Source: Pyrinomonadaceae bacterium (GTDB lineage: Bacteria > Acidobacteriota > Blastocatellia > Pyrinomonadales > Pyrinomonadaceae). Taken from it: a stretch of DNA of 58,935 nucleotides. The position numbers were made by a program, and so were the translations under genes. The DNA is taken from contig JAVEDE010000011.1 of assembly GCA_030841105.1 (NCBI GenBank), positions 1 to 58,935 of the forward strand, written 5' to 3'. Positions within the stretch are counted from its first letter, which is position 1. Each line of letters opens with the position of its first letter. The notes below the pieces were generated by a model, which saw only the letters and a program-made list of their open reading frames with translations, was not told the origin of the DNA and made no database searches. Shown one piece after another: positions 44,539-54,059 of this stretch.

Positions 44539-44997
44539 TCAGACTTCGATCTCGAAGGTGCAGTCGTGGACGGCCTTCAAATCAACCAACTCGTAATCGC
44601 TGTCGAGCGTCCCGGCGCGATCCACGACGAGGTAGGAAGACCACTCTCCGACGGCGAAGGGCGGCGTGTGCCAGGTGCCCTTGTGGTACGCGTAGGGCAG
44701 ACGCCCGTTGACCAGAAAAGCGGCGATCTCTGCGACCTCCGGCGCGCTGCGCTCCGAGGGCGGCGCGACGCAGATGATCGAACGCGACGAGACGAGCGGC
44801 GAGAAGACCTGCATCGTACGCCGGTGTCGCGCCATGAATTGAAACTCGAACGGCCGCCGCTCGCTCGTCGCCCCCGTCAGGCTCGGCGCGCCCGTCCCCA
44901 GATCAATCTCCACCGACCCGCGGCTGTCGAGCAAAATCCCGTATGGCGCGAATTGCTCGCGGGTCATCTCCTGCACGGCGAGGCGAACAACTCTCAT
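44539..44997 (-). CDS. Ureidoglycolate lyase (AllA) family protein
   Basis: A 152-residue cupin-like protein that aligns in pattern with AllA/ureidoglycolate hydrolases: FAPYGILLDSRG near the start, then ERRPFEFQFMARHRRTMQVFSPL, an AAFLVNGRLPYAYHKGTWHTPPFAV core and YLVVDRAG. AllA converts ureidoglycolate to glyoxylate and urea in purine breakdown, but no other purine gene is nearby. It sits inside the complex I operon between nuoD and nuoH, 10 bases from nuoH, in the place where nuoE, F and G would stand. The role in this context is unknown; a related small-molecule function is equally possible. Confidence 0.82.
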   Translation of the reverse strand: MRVVRLAVQEMTREQFAPYGILLDSRGSVEIDLGTGAPSLTGATSERRPFEFQFMARHRRTMQVFSPLVSSRSIICVAPPSERSAPEVAEIAAFLVNGRLPYAYHKGTWHTPPFAVGEWSSYLVVDRAGTLDSDYELVDLKAVHDCTFEIEV

Positions 44998-45002
44998 AAG
45001 GC

Positions 45003-45129
45003 AGTGACGAGTGACAAGTGACGAGTGACGAGATGAAAGACAAGTTGCAGATAAGTTGCAGACAAGTTAGAGACAAGCGTTTTGTTTTAACTTGTCACCT
45101 ATCACTCGTCACCCGTCACTGTTTTCTTG
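45003..45129. repeat. Inverted heptamer array with internal 11-mer repeats (nuoD-allA-like gap)
   Basis: The left arm (45003-45034) has GTGACGA/GTGACAA units and the right arm (45088-45120) the reverse complement. The middle carries three tandem AAGTTGCAGA-type 11-mers (about 45041-45074), then ACAAGCGTTTTG, a spacer core shared with other arrays. Confidence 0.83.
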
Positions 45130-46263
45130 TCATCTATCAATTTCGCCGAGCACGATGTCGAGCGTGCCGATGATGGCGACGACATCTGCGACGAGGTGGC
45201 CGAGACACATCTGCCGGAGCGCCTGCAAGTTGATCAGGCAGGGCGGGCGGACGCGGACGCGCGCCGGGCGGCTCGATCCGTCGGAGACGAGGTAGCAGCC
45301 GATCTCGCCCTTCGGCCCTTCGATTGAATGGTAGTAGTCGCCCGCGGGCGGCTTGATGATCTTCGGCACTTTCGCGTTGACGGGGCCATCCGGCATCCGC
45401 TTGAGCGCCTGCTGCACGATGAGGCGCGACTGCCGCATCTCTTCGAGCCGGACGAGGTAGCGATCATACGTGTCGCCGTTTTCGCCGACCGGCACTTCAA
45501 ACTCCATGTCGGCGTAGGCGGCATACGGCCGCGACTTGCGTATGTCCCAAGCGACGCCCGAACCGCGCAAGGCCGGACCGGAGAGGCCGATGGCGATGGC
45601 GTCCTCCGCCGAAATGACGCCGATGCCGACCGTGCGGCCGAGCCAGATGCGATTCTCCGACAAGAGCGTCTCGTACTCCGCCAAGCGGTGCGGGAAGTTG
45701 TCAACAAACCGCGTCACGTCTTCCGTAAAGCCGTCGTAGGTGTCGTTCGGCATCCCGCCGATGCGCCACGCGTGACAGGTGAGACGCGCGCCGAACTGCC
45801 GCTCGAAAATTTTCAAAATCTCTTCGCGCTCGCGCAAAGCCCACAAGAGGACGGTGAACGAGCCGATGTCGAGGCCGTGCGTAGCGAGCCAGAGGAGATG
45901 TGACGAGATGCGGTTGAGTTCCGTCAGGATCGTGCGGATGTAGTGGGCGCGCGGCGGCACGTCCAGCCCCAACATCTGCTCGACCGTCTCCACCCACAGC
46001 AACCCGTTCGAGACGGCGGCGATGTAGTCGAGCCTGTCCCAGTAGGGCGCGATCATGGGGTAGAGACGATTCTCGGCGATCTTCTCCATGCCGCGATGCA
46101 GGTAGCCGATGTCGCAATCGAGATCAATGACCGTCTCGCCGTCGAGCTTCAGGACGACGCGCAGGACGCCGTGCGTCGAAGGGTGCTGCGGCCCCATGTT
46201 CAGCACCATCTCAGGGCTGTCCAGCAGGGTCTCTCTCGTGGTGGCGACTTCTACTTGGTGCAT
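45130..46263 (-). CDS. nuoD: NADH-quinone oxidoreductase subunit D
   Basis: A 377-residue 49-kDa-type subunit that forms the quinone site with NuoB and NuoH. Motifs: [47 protein letters not shown] and [14 protein letters not shown] near the C-terminus. It is a separate gene, not fused to nuoC. Preceded by nuoC and followed by an AllA-like gene. Confidence 0.96.
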   Translation of the reverse strand: MHQVEVATTRETLLDSPEMVLNMGPQHPSTHGVLRVVLKLDGETVIDLDCDIGYLHRGMEKIAENRLYPMIAPYWDRLDYIAAVSNGLLWVETVEQMLGLDVPPRAHYIRTILTELNRISSHLLWLATHGLDIGSFTVLLWALREREEILKIFERQFGARLTCHAWRIGGMPNDTYDGFTEDVTRFVDNFPHRLAEYETLLSENRIWLGRTVGIGVISAEDAIAIGLSGPALRGSGVAWDIRKSRPYAAYADMEFEVPVGENGDTYDRYLVRLEEMRQSRLIVQQALKRMPDGPVNAKVPKIIKPPAGDYYHSIEGPKGEIGCYLVSDGSSRPARVRVRPPCLINLQALRQMCLGHLVADVVAIIGTLDIVLGEIDR

Positions 46264-46265
46264 AA

Positions 46266-46384
46266 ACTGTCAGTAGTCCGTTGTCCGTCGTCAGTTGTTT
46301 TCGCGTGACCCGGCTTGAGCCTTTAACTTTCAGCGCGCAAGCTGTCCGGCCGCAAACAACTGACTACTGACAACGGGCGGTTCT
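46266..46384. repeat. Inverted heptamer array, GTCCGTT/GTCAGTT words (nuoC-nuoD gap)
   Basis: The left arm (46266-46299) mixes GTCAGTA, GTCCGTT and GTCAGTT units. The right arm (46356-46384) carries AACTGAC, TACTGAC, AACGGGC. The 56-base spacer contains CGGCTTGAGC. The array ends within two bases of the nuoC stop. Confidence 0.75.
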
Positions 46385-47646
46385 CATTTCCTGTCAAGCG
46401 GCATCACTTCTTTGCCCGCGATGAAGATTTCGCGGACGCGCCGTTCGTTCGGCGTCGAGAGGGCTTCAAGGCCGTAGGCGCGGCGTTGTTCGAGTTGCTC
46501 GCGCTGCACGTCCGAGAACTCCGGCAGGTGCTTGGCCGTCCAGTTGTTCTCCACGGGTTCGAGCGGGTAATCCTTGCGCAGCGGGTGGCCTTCCCAGTCG
46601 GGCGGCAACAGGATGCGGCGCAAGTCCGGGTGATTGAGGAACTGCACGCCGAACAGATCGTAGACCTCGCGCTCCATCCAGTTCGCCGCAGGCCACACGC
46701 CCGTCACGCTCTCGACGCCCGCCGCATCCGTCGTCCGCGCCTTCAGACGCACGCGCGCGTTCGCGCTGATCGAGTAAAGGTTATAGACGACCTCGAAAGG
46801 GGCGTCGGCGTTTTCGGGAAAGTGGACGCAGGTGAGATCGGAGAGATAGTCGAACGGCGACTCCGCGTCGCGTTTCAGAAACTCGCACACCTCGACGATG
46901 CGCGCGGGCACGACGCGCACGGACAACTGGCCGAGGAACTCCGACGCCTCCTCGACCGCGCCGTCCAGATTTTCGCGCAGGCGTTTGACGAGCGGATGGT
47001 TCGATGCGTCCGCAGGCTTCGCCCCTTCTTCCTTCTTCTTGACGGGGGCTTTCGGCGCACCCGGAGCAACAGCCGCAGCAGGCGGCTTGGGCTTCTCCTC
47101 CGTCACACCGCTATCGCCCGCCGTGCCTTTGAACGCGGCGGCCTTCGCGCGCGCCTCCGCGATGCGCGCGGCCTTCTCTTCGTCGGACGTGCCGCCGGTC
47201 GTCGCCGCGCCAGCAGGCCTTTTAGACGACTCCTCGCCGCCCACTTCCGCGCCGCCTTTCGCAGCGGCCATCTTCGCGGCGGCCTTCGCTTTGGCCTCGG
47301 CGATGATGCGCGCGCGTTTCTCTTCGGGCGTCTCGCCGGAGGACGCGTCGCCCGTCGCGGCAGCGGTTGGGGTCGTGGTGGAGGGCGTGGGTGCAGTTGA
47401 AGTTTCGCCCTGCCCGAACGGAGTTTCGCTTGTGGTGGTTGGGGTTTCGCTTGAAGCGGTCGGGGGTTTGGTCTGAGCGGGCGTGCCGCCCTTGGCGGCC
47501 ATTCTGGCGGCGGCTTTGGCTTTGATTTCCGCCATCATCCGCGCGCGCTTCTCGTCGGCTGTTTCGTCGGCTGGGGGCGCGGCGGGTTGTTCCGTCGCGC
47601 TGTCGGCAGAGTCCGGGGATGAATTGTTGTCAGGTTCGTCGGTCAT
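46384..47646 (-). CDS. nuoC: NADH-quinone oxidoreductase subunit C with long repetitive N-terminus
   Basis: 420 residues, about twice the usual NuoC. The conserved 30-kDa domain occupies about residues 217-420 (FDYLSDLTCVHFPEN, MEREVYDLFGVQFLNHPDLRRILLPPDWEGHPLRKDYPL). The first 215 residues are an Ala/Lys/Glu-rich extension with three copies of an amphipathic module (EKRARMMAEIKAKAAARMAA at 32-51, a close copy at 108-127 and a shorter one at 156-173), separated by Thr/Pro/Ser linkers. The module resembles charged single alpha-helices. First gene of the nuoC-to-N operon, with a clear promoter at 47771-47799. Confidence 0.93.
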   Translation of the reverse strand: MTDEPDNNSSPDSADSATEQPAAPPADETADEKRARMMAEIKAKAAARMAAKGGTPAQTKPPTASSETPTTTSETPFGQGETSTAPTPSTTTPTAAATGDASSGETPEEKRARIIAEAKAKAAAKMAAAKGGAEVGGEESSKRPAGAATTGGTSDEEKAARIAEARAKAAAFKGTAGDSGVTEEKPKPPAAAVAPGAPKAPVKKKEEGAKPADASNHPLVKRLRENLDGAVEEASEFLGQLSVRVVPARIVEVCEFLKRDAESPFDYLSDLTCVHFPENADAPFEVVYNLYSISANARVRLKARTTDAAGVESVTGVWPAANWMEREVYDLFGVQFLNHPDLRRILLPPDWEGHPLRKDYPLEPVENNWTAKHLPEFSDVQREQLEQRRAYGLEALSTPNERRVREIFIAGKEVMPLDRK

Positions 47647-47770
47647 CGGCTCAAGAAGTTAGACTCCGGCAGCCGAAACGCGCGCGGGTCATGCGGCGTC
47701 TGCAATTGCTGCCCCAAACTTTCGACTTGTATCTCTGACAAAGAAGCAATCAGGCGGTGGACGAGAAGGA

Positions 47771-47799
47771 TTTTTAACACGCGCTTTAGGCGTTGTCAA
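47771..47799 (-). promoter_or_regulatory. nuoC: Sigma-70-type promoter of the nuoC operon
   Basis: On the minus strand TTGACA (47799-47794), 17-base spacer, TAAAAA (47776-47771). It lies about 125 bases upstream of the nuoC ATG. Confidence 0.72.
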
Positions 47800-47855
47800 T
47801 AAACTTGTCGGCGCGCGCGGGCGAGGCCACCACACGCCATAAATCCCCATCTAAC

Positions 47856-47885
47856 TTGACGATAAGAATCGCGAAAACGTATCAT
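47856..47885 (+). promoter_or_regulatory. rpmE: Sigma-70-type promoter of rpmE
   Basis: TTGACG (47856-47861), 18-base spacer, TATCAT (47880-47885), about 50 bases upstream of the rpmE ATG. Divergent from the nuoC promoter, 57 bases away. Confidence 0.7.
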
Positions 47886-47935
47886 GTCGGATTGACAGGC
47901 GACCCAAATTCGCGCCTGTCGCGAGGAAGGAAAAC

Positions 47936-48163
47936 ATGAAAGACGGAATTCATCCCAAATACAACGAAATCAAAGTAGTCTGCGCCTGCGGCGAGAATTT
48001 CACCACGCGTTCGACCCGCAAGGACGACCTGCACGTGGAAATCTGCTCGGCGTGCCACCCGTTCTTCACCGGCAAACAGAAACTCGTGGACACCGCCGGA
48101 CGCGTTGACCGCTTCAACAAACGCTACGGCAAGAAGACCGAGACGGTGGCGAGCGGCCAATAA
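47936..48163 (+). CDS. rpmE: 50S ribosomal protein L31 (zinc-binding form)
   Basis: A 75-residue ribosomal protein. It starts [14 protein letters not shown] and keeps the zinc ligands C16, C18, C37 and C40 (VCACGENF and [13 protein letters not shown]), so it is the C+ paralogue that stores zinc. The GAGGAA ribosome binding site and a near-consensus promoter suit high expression. Rpm-E to prfA linkage is common, here interrupted only by the DUF1385 gene. Confidence 0.97.
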   Translation: MKDGIHPKYNEIKVVCACGENFTTRSTRKDDLHVEICSACHPFFTGKQKLVDTAGRVDRFNKRYGKKTETVASGQ

Positions 48164-48405
48164 CGGCGGCGCGACCAAGGCCGCCCGCAACGGCACAGAC
48201 GCGGGCGCAAGAGTAGTAGCGTTGATGAAGCACACCCACCCCGGCCAGTCCTAGCGACCCAAAACCTGACGCCGACGCTTTCAAGCGCGGTGGTCGTTCC
48301 CGCGTGTCCCTCTTTCCAGTGTGACGCCGAACAAGCGACCTCCGAACCTGACGCGTCGGCGTCCTTGTATCAACCCCCTGCTAATCCCCGGAGAGCGAAA
48401 CAGAC
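48164..48405 (+). other. Intergenic region between rpmE and the DUF1385 gene
   Basis: 240 bases, no gene seen. A GGCGGC/GCCGCC stem at 48166-48185 follows the rpmE stop but has no T tract. No heptamer array. Confidence 0.35.
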
Positions 48406-49617
48406 GTGAGCGCAAACGAAAAAGATTTGATCGTCGGCGGCCAAGCGGTCGTCGAGGGCGTGATGATGCGGACGCCGAACGCCTACGCCGTCGCAGTCCG
48501 ACGCGCCGACGGCGAGATCGTGTTCACGGGCGCGGCCTTGCCGAAGTGGAGCGACAAGCATCGCGTGCTGCGGCTGCCCGTCCTGCGCGGCGCGGCGGTG
48601 CTTGTGCAGTCAATGGCGCTCGGCATCAAGGCTCTCAACTATTCGGCGAGCGAAGCCTTTGCCGACGCGGAGGAGAAACAGGTCGCCGTGGCTCTGACCC
48701 CGGCGGTCGTCGAGGGCGAAGGCGACTTCGCGGGGATCACGGGCGGCGTGCCCGGACTCATTCCCATCCCGACCAAGCGACGCCCCGAAGATGAGTTGAA
48801 GCGCGGCGCGAACGCTTCGGTCGTCGGCTCAATCGTCTTCGCACTCTTCTTCAACGTGATGCTCTTCATCGTCGCGCCGCTCGTTTTGACGAACGCGCTG
48901 TTCATCGCCGCCGGGTGGGCTGTGCCCACAGGCACGAACGCCGCAAACGCGTCGGCGCAGACTCAGACCGCCGCCAATCCTGCGACCGGCGACGCTTCGG
49001 CCGCGACGAATCAAACGACGGCGAGTGATCAGGCTTGGTACGAGCGGGCGTGGAATGGTGTACGCGGCTATCTGCATCCGGTCGAGATCACGTGGCAGTT
49101 CAACCTGATTGACGGGATCATCCGGCTGGCGTTCTTCCTGATCATGATCTTCACGTTCTCGCTCTTGAAAGACATCCGCCGCGTCTTCGAGTATCACGGT
49201 GCGGAACACAAGACGGTCTTCACTTGGGAGGCGGGCTTGCCTCTGACGGTCGAGCACGCGCGCGTGCAGCCGCGCCAGCACCCGCGTTGCGGGACGAGTT
49301 TCCTGATGGTCGTGATGCTCGTCTCGATCGTGCTCTTCTCCGTCGTCAAGTTCGACTCGCTCGCCCTGAACATGCTCACGCGCATCGCGCTGATGCCGCT
49401 CGTCGCCGGTCTCTCCTACGAGATCATCCGGCTCTCGGCCAAGCGCGAAGGCAGCCTTGTCTTCAAGTTGATGACGCTGCCCGGCCTCTGGCTGCAAAAC
49501 ATCACGACGAAAGAACCGGACGACAAGCAACTCGAAGTCGCCCTCTACGCGCTCAAGGTATCGCTCAAACTCGAACCGCAGCCGCAAGCAGAAGCTGCCA
49601 TGACGCCGCTCTCATAA
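48406..49617 (+). CDS. DUF1385 (YqhQ-like) membrane protein
   Basis: A 403-residue protein of the DUF1385 family. Conserved points: [22 protein letters not shown] at the start, [42 protein letters not shown] and [14 protein letters not shown]. Four hydrophobic segments are visible (about 145-175, 245-265, 300-320, 330-345). A Thr/Ala/Asn-rich loop lies between the first two. It starts at a GTG (48406). The biochemical function is not established. The gene ends five bases before prfA, a conserved neighbour of this family, so they form one unit. Confidence 0.9.
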   Translation: MSANEKDLIVGGQAVVEGVMMRTPNAYAVAVRRADGEIVFTGAALPKWSDKHRVLRLPVLRGAAVLVQSMALGIKALNYSASEAFADAEEKQVAVALTPAVVEGEGDFAGITGGVPGLIPIPTKRRPEDELKRGANASVVGSIVFALFFNVMLFIVAPLVLTNALFIAAGWAVPTGTNAANASAQTQTAANPATGDASAATNQTTASDQAWYERAWNGVRGYLHPVEITWQFNLIDGIIRLAFFLIMIFTFSLLKDIRRVFEYHGAEHKTVFTWEAGLPLTVEHARVQPRQHPRCGTSFLMVVMLVSIVLFSVVKFDSLALNMLTRIALMPLVAGLSYEIIRLSAKREGSLVFKLMTLPGLWLQNITTKEPDDKQLEVALYALKVSLKLEPQPQAEAAMTPLS

Positions 49618-49622
49618 AGACT

Positions 49623-50702
49623 ATGCTAGAGAAACTCGAACAGATCGAAGCGCGCTACGAAGCCCTCTCGGAAGAACTTTACTCGCCCGAACTGGTGGCG
49701 GATCAGGCGGCCTACGGGAAGGCCGCCAAGCAGCACCGCAGCCTCGGCGAGATGGTCAAACGCTACCGCGAATGGAAGTCGCTCAAGGAGCAACTGGCAG
49801 GCGCGCGCGAAATGTTTGACGCGGGCGGCGACGACGAGGAGATGCGCGAACTGGCGCGCCTCGAAATGGACACGCTGCAAGAGCAGTTGGAGAAGACCGA
49901 AGAAGACTTGCGCCTGCTGCTCTTGCCGACCGACCCCAACGACGAGAAGAACGTCATCCTCGAAATTCGCGCGGGCACGGGCGGCGACGAAGCGTCGCTC
50001 TTCGCCGCCGAGATGCTGCGCATGTATGGCCGCTACGCCGAACGTCAGGGCTGGCGCATGGAAATTCTCAACACGTCCGAGTCCGGCATCGGCGGCTACA
50101 AGGAAGCCACCGCGCTCATCGAGGGCGACAAGGTCTATTCCAAGTTGAAGCACGAATCGGGCGTGCACCGCGTCCAGCGCGTGCCGCAGACGGAGACGAG
50201 CGGGCGCATCCACACCTCCGCGATCACGGTTGCCGTCTTGCCGGAGGCCGAAGAAGTTGACGTGAAGATTGATGCGAAGGACTTACGCATTGACACCTTC
50301 TGCTCATCGGGGCCGGGCGGGCAGAGCGTCAACACCACTTACTCGGCCGTGCGCATCACGCACCTGCCGACGAACACGGTCGTCTCGATGCAGGACGAGA
50401 AGTCACAGATCAAGAACCGCGAGAAGGCGATGCGTGTGCTGCGCGCGCGCCTGCAAGAGCAGGAGGAGCAGAAGCAGCACGAACTGCTCGCCAGCGAACG
50501 CCGCTCGCAGGTCGGCTCGGGCGACCGCTCCGAAAAGATTCGCACCTACAACTTCAAAGAGAACCGCGTCTCCGATCACCGCATCGGCCTCACCGTCCAC
50601 CAACTCCACCTCTTCATGGAAGGCCAACTCGACGAGATCATCAACGCCCTCGTCGCACACTATCAGGCTGAGAAGTTGCGCGCAGAGACGGTCGCGGCGT
50701 AG
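49623..50702 (+). CDS. prfA: Peptide chain release factor 1
   Basis: A 359-residue class I release factor for UAA and UAG. The GGQ catalytic motif is in [20 protein letters not shown]. The preceding acidic domain and the following [33 protein letters not shown] are typical of RF1. The ATG at 49623 is fixed by the conserved [15 protein letters not shown] start. It lies five bases after the DUF1385 gene. Confidence 0.97.
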   Translation: MLEKLEQIEARYEALSEELYSPELVADQAAYGKAAKQHRSLGEMVKRYREWKSLKEQLAGAREMFDAGGDDEEMRELARLEMDTLQEQLEKTEEDLRLLLLPTDPNDEKNVILEIRAGTGGDEASLFAAEMLRMYGRYAERQGWRMEILNTSESGIGGYKEATALIEGDKVYSKLKHESGVHRVQRVPQTETSGRIHTSAITVAVLPEAEEVDVKIDAKDLRIDTFCSSGPGGQSVNTTYSAVRITHLPTNTVVSMQDEKSQIKNREKAMRVLRARLQEQEEQKQHELLASERRSQVGSGDRSEKIRTYNFKENRVSDHRIGLTVHQLHLFMEGQLDEIINALVAHYQAEKLRAETVAA

Positions 50703-50706
50703 AAGA

Positions 50707-50879
50707 CAGTGACATTGGAACAGTGACGAGTGACAAGTGACGAGTGACAAGCAAGACAGAGTTTTTCACTCATTACTCATCACTCATTACTCATCACTCA
50801 TTACTCATTACTCGTTACTCTTCACTTGTCTTATCTTGTCACTCGTCACTCGTCACTTGTCACTGTTTTCTTGTCACTG
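50707..50879. repeat. Large composite heptamer array (GTGACGA and ACTCATT words)
   Basis: The longest array, 170 bases. Left arm 50722-50752 has GTGACGA/GTGACAA units. Then a run of seven or more ACTCATT/ACTCATC heptamers (about 50768-50820) precedes TTGTCAC/CGTCACT units to 50879. It fills the prfA to phosphatase gap. Confidence 0.85.
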
Positions 50880-50884
50880 TCCTT

Positions 50885-51529
50885 ATGGAAAGCACGCGCA
50901 TCCTGCTCGTCCGCCATGGGCAATCCGAGGGCAACGCCGAGCGTCGCTTCGGGGGGCACACGGCGACGCCGCTCTCCGCTCTCGGCCGCACGCAGGCGGA
51001 AGCGACGGCGCGTGCGCTCGGTCGCGAACCCATCACGGCGATCTATTCGAGCGACCTGCTGCGCGCCGTTGAGACGGCCGCGCCGCTCGCCCGCGCGCTC
51101 GGCTTGGAGGCGCGGCAAACCGACGCTTTTCGCGAGCGCAGCGTCGGCCACATGGAGGGCTTGACGTTCGAGGAGGCGGCGCAAAAGTTTCCCGCCGAGT
51201 ATGCCGCGTTGCTGCACAGGGACTTTGAGCATGTCCTCTCCGGCGGCGAGAGTTACCGCCAACTGCTCGACCGCGCCGCGAGCGAACTCGACCGCGCCAT
51301 CGCCGGCAACCGTGGCGGCACGATTGCCGTCTTCTCCCACACCGGCACGATCTGCATCCTCGCGCTGCACCTGATGGGCGCGCTCGACGCGCCGAACTTG
51401 CGCCCCGTCTGGATCGGGACAGCCAATTGCGGCGTCGCGCGTATCCAACTCCGCGACGACGGCTTCGTCCGCGTCACGGCGATCAACGACACGCGGTATC
51501 TAGCGACGTTGCCGGAATCAAACACATAA
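50885..51529 (+). CDS. Histidine phosphatase family protein
   Basis: A 214-residue phosphoglycerate-mutase-like protein. The ATG at 50885 follows the array directly. LVRHGQSEGNAERRFGG carries the phospho-accepting His, R near ALGREPITAIYSSDLLRAVETA and the acid/base Glu region (RERSVGHMEGLTFEEA) follow, and VFSHTGTICILALHLMG has the second catalytic His. Substrate unknown; cobalamin (CobC-like), sugar or nucleotide phosphatases share this pattern. Independent of flanking genes as far as visible. Confidence 0.9.
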   Translation: MESTRILLVRHGQSEGNAERRFGGHTATPLSALGRTQAEATARALGREPITAIYSSDLLRAVETAAPLARALGLEARQTDAFRERSVGHMEGLTFEEAAQKFPAEYAALLHRDFEHVLSGGESYRQLLDRAASELDRAIAGNRGGTIAVFSHTGTICILALHLMGALDAPNLRPVWIGTANCGVARIQLRDDGFVRVTAINDTRYLATLPESNT

Positions 51530-51689
51530 ATTTTCGGGCGGAGCGGCAATTTTAAAAGCGTCTCGGCTCTCAAACTTTAGACGGGCGCGTGCTACTGTCG
51601 TCCTAATTCGTACCCGGCGGCGCGCGTAAATTTTTAGCAGTTCCCCGTTAATCCTAAGACCTTCATCAACAGCACAAGGGAATAGTCGG

Positions 51690-53219
51690 ATGTCATTTCA
51701 GAATCTTTTGACGAATAGCCGCGCCTTGCTCTTTGCGCTCGCGCTGCTCTCCGGCGCGCTCGTCGCGGGCTTCGGCCTGCGCCCCGCGTCGGCGCAAGAT
51801 GCCACGCCGACGCCTTACAGCATCACCGGCCGCGTCACGGACAGCGCGGGCAACGGCATCCCCGGCGTGCACGTCATTCTCATCACCGGCCAGAACGGCT
51901 CGCGCGCCGCGTTGACGAAGGCCGACGGCAGCTATCAACATTTCTATTTCGCCGACACGCGCATCACCCTCTCGCCCGCCAAGGACGGTTACGCGTTCAA
52001 TCCTTCAAACATCAGTTACATCTCGACGGCCGCGATCACGGGCGACAAGCCGAACACGAACTTCGCCGCCATCCCCTTCCCGTTCGGCACTACTTTCAAC
52101 TTCAGCGCGCCGACCTACACGGTCAGCGAAGGCTCGCTCAACGCGACCTTCACCGTCACCCGCAGCGGCGATGCCGCCGTCTTCACCAGCGGCGCGCTCG
52201 TCAGCTATCGCACCGTGGACGACCCGGCCGCCGTGCCCTGCGCCAACGCGGGCGCGGCCGCCTACGCGCGTTGCGACTACGCGACCGGCGTAGACACGCT
52301 CTACTTCGCGGCGGGCGACACAGAGGAGACGTTCACCGTCTCGCTCATCAACGACGCGCACGTCGAAAACACGGAGAGCTTCGCGCTCGAACTCTTCAAC
52401 CCCGTCGGCGCGTCGCTCGGCACGCAGAGTCGCGCGAGCGTCCAGATCACGGACAACGACGCGCCCGGCCAAGCTAATCCGATTGACGACTCGCGCGCCT
52501 TCGTCCGCCAGCAGTACCTCGACTTCCTTTCGCGCGAGCCAGAACCGGCGGGCTTTCAGGCGTGGCTCGGCGTGCTCGAACGTTGCTCGAACGTCAACGA
52601 CAACCCGCAGTGTGATCGTCTCACGGTCTCGTCCAGTTTCTTCCTCTCGGCGGAGTTCCAACTCAAGGGCTATTTCGTCTACCGCTTCTACATGCTCACC
52701 TACGGGCGCGTGCCGCGCTACGACGAGATCATCCCCGACATGAAAAGCGTCTCCGGCGCGAGCGCGGCAGAGGTGTTCGCCAAGCGCTCCGCCTTCGCCG
52801 AGGCGTGGGTGGCGCGTCCCGCGTTCAAAACTCTCTACGACGCGAAGACCAACGCCGACTTCGTAAACACGCTCATGGATCGCCACGGCCTCGCGCAGAT
52901 CAACGCGCCCGACCCGGCCAACCCGGACGGCACGACGAAGGTGACGCTCACGCGCGCCGACCTCGCCGCTCGCCTCGCCGCGCAGACGCTCACGCGCGCG
53001 CAGGTGGTGCGCGCCATCGTCGAATCGGATCAGGTGTTCGCCGCGCAGTTCAACCCCGCCTTCGTCGCCATGCAGTACTTCGGCTACCTGCGCCGCGACC
53101 CAGACCCCGACTACAACAAGTGGCTCGCTTACCTGAACGCGCACCCCGACGACTTCCGCACCATGGTCAAAGGTTTCATGAACTCCGTCGAATACCGCCT
53201 GCGCTTCGGTCAGCCCTAA
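51690..53219 (+). CDS. Secreted Calx-beta / DUF4214 protein
   Basis: A 509-residue exported protein with a signal peptide (to about A34, PASAQ). Residues about 40-115 form a carboxypeptidase-regulatory-like Ig domain (YSITGRVTDSAGNGIPGVHVI). About 125-255 is a Calx-beta domain (YTVSEGSLNATFTVTRSG, then ESFALELFNPVGASLG, VQITDNDAPG). About 262-509 is a DUF4214-type region (FVRQQYLDFLSREPEPAGFQAW, then QYFGYLRRDPDPDYNKWLAYL). The last half is paralogous to the end of the 1306-residue protein at 54938. Probably a surface adhesion or matrix protein; DUF4214 function is not known in detail. Confidence 0.87.
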   Translation: MSFQNLLTNSRALLFALALLSGALVAGFGLRPASAQDATPTPYSITGRVTDSAGNGIPGVHVILITGQNGSRAALTKADGSYQHFYFADTRITLSPAKDGYAFNPSNISYISTAAITGDKPNTNFAAIPFPFGTTFNFSAPTYTVSEGSLNATFTVTRSGDAAVFTSGALVSYRTVDDPAAVPCANAGAAAYARCDYATGVDTLYFAAGDTEETFTVSLINDAHVENTESFALELFNPVGASLGTQSRASVQITDNDAPGQANPIDDSRAFVRQQYLDFLSREPEPAGFQAWLGVLERCSNVNDNPQCDRLTVSSSFFLSAEFQLKGYFVYRFYMLTYGRVPRYDEIIPDMKSVSGASAAEVFAKRSAFAEAWVARPAFKTLYDAKTNADFVNTLMDRHGLAQINAPDPANPDGTTKVTLTRADLAARLAAQTLTRAQVVRAIVESDQVFAAQFNPAFVAMQYFGYLRRDPDPDYNKWLAYLNAHPDDFRTMVKGFMNSVEYRLRFGQP

Positions 53220-53241
53220 ACCAATGCGACGGCGCACACGA

Positions 53242-53283
53242 AGAGAGGCCGCGACTGACGCGTCAGTCACGGCCTCTCTTTGT
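53242..53283 (+). terminator. Bidirectional hairpin between the DUF4214 gene and nuoB
   Basis: A 19-bp palindrome with one mismatch (53242-53260 with 53261-53279) followed by CTTTGTC. It lies between convergent genes and probably serves both. Confidence 0.72.
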
Positions 53284-53298
53284 CTGCGTTGACGTAAG

Positions 53299-53931
53299 CT
53301 ACTGCACGGCGGTTAACGCTTCTTCGGCGTCGGTCGCGCGCGCTTCATTGTCGCCTTCGAGTTGGCGTTGGCGGTGGACTGAGCCGTCGGAGTCGAAGAT
53401 GTAGGCGGAGGGGGCTTCCTTCATGATGATGTCTTGGAGGCGCATGAGGCCGTAGAGGAGCGCTTCGGGGCGCGGCGGGCAGCCGGGGATGTAGACATCT
53501 ACGGGGATGGTTCGATCCACGCCCTGCATCGTCGAGTAGGAATCGAACGGCCCGCCGGTCGAGGCGCACGCGCCCATCGCGATGACCCACTTCGGTTCGG
53601 GCATCTGGTCGTAGACGCGTCGCACCACCGGCCCCATCTTCAACGTCACCGTGCCCGCGACGATGATCAGATCGCTCTGCCGGGGCGAGGGACGGAAGAC
53701 GCCCGCGCCGAAACGGTCTATGTCGAAACGCCCCGCGCCCGTCGCGATCATCTCGATGGCGCAACAGGCCAGCCCGAACGTCATCGGCCACAGCGCCGAC
53801 TTGCGCGCCCAGTTCACCGGGTTGAGGTTCATGATCTTGGCGTCCAACAGCGGCGCGCCCACGTTCCGCCGCAGCGCGTTGAAGATCGCGTCCACGGTCG
53901 TCAGTACGATTCCTTCGGGATGCTCTGCCAT
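53299..53931 (-). CDS. nuoB: NADH-quinone oxidoreductase subunit B
   Basis: A 210-residue peripheral-arm subunit that holds cluster N2, the electron donor to quinone. Cys ligands appear in [18 protein letters not shown] and [13 protein letters not shown]. Complete, with an extra C-terminal tail of about 35 residues. It is transcribed with nuoA but lies 5.7 kb upstream of nuoC, separated by plus-strand genes. Confidence 0.97.
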   Translation of the reverse strand: MAEHPEGIVLTTVDAIFNALRRNVGAPLLDAKIMNLNPVNWARKSALWPMTFGLACCAIEMIATGAGRFDIDRFGAGVFRPSPRQSDLIIVAGTVTLKMGPVVRRVYDQMPEPKWVIAMGACASTGGPFDSYSTMQGVDRTIPVDVYIPGCPPRPEALLYGLMRLQDIIMKEAPSAYIFDSDGSVHRQRQLEGDNEARATDAEEALTAVQ

Positions 53932-53939
53932 ATGTTTAA

Positions 53940-54056
53940 GTGACCAGTGACGAGTGACGAGTGACGAGTTAAAGCAGATTTCCGAGTGACAGGTGACGAG
54001 TGAAGGACAAGTTTTTTTGTCTTAACTTGTCACTCGTCACCTGTCACTCGTCACTG
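53940..54056. repeat. Heptamer array with one unpaired and two paired arms (nuoA-nuoB gap)
   Basis: The first GTGACGA run (53940-53970) has no clear partner. A second run (53984-54011) pairs with 54023-54055, sharing GAGTGACAGGTGACGAGTGA. AAAGCAGATTTCC lies between the two left runs. Confidence 0.82.
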
Positions 54057-54059
54057 TAT

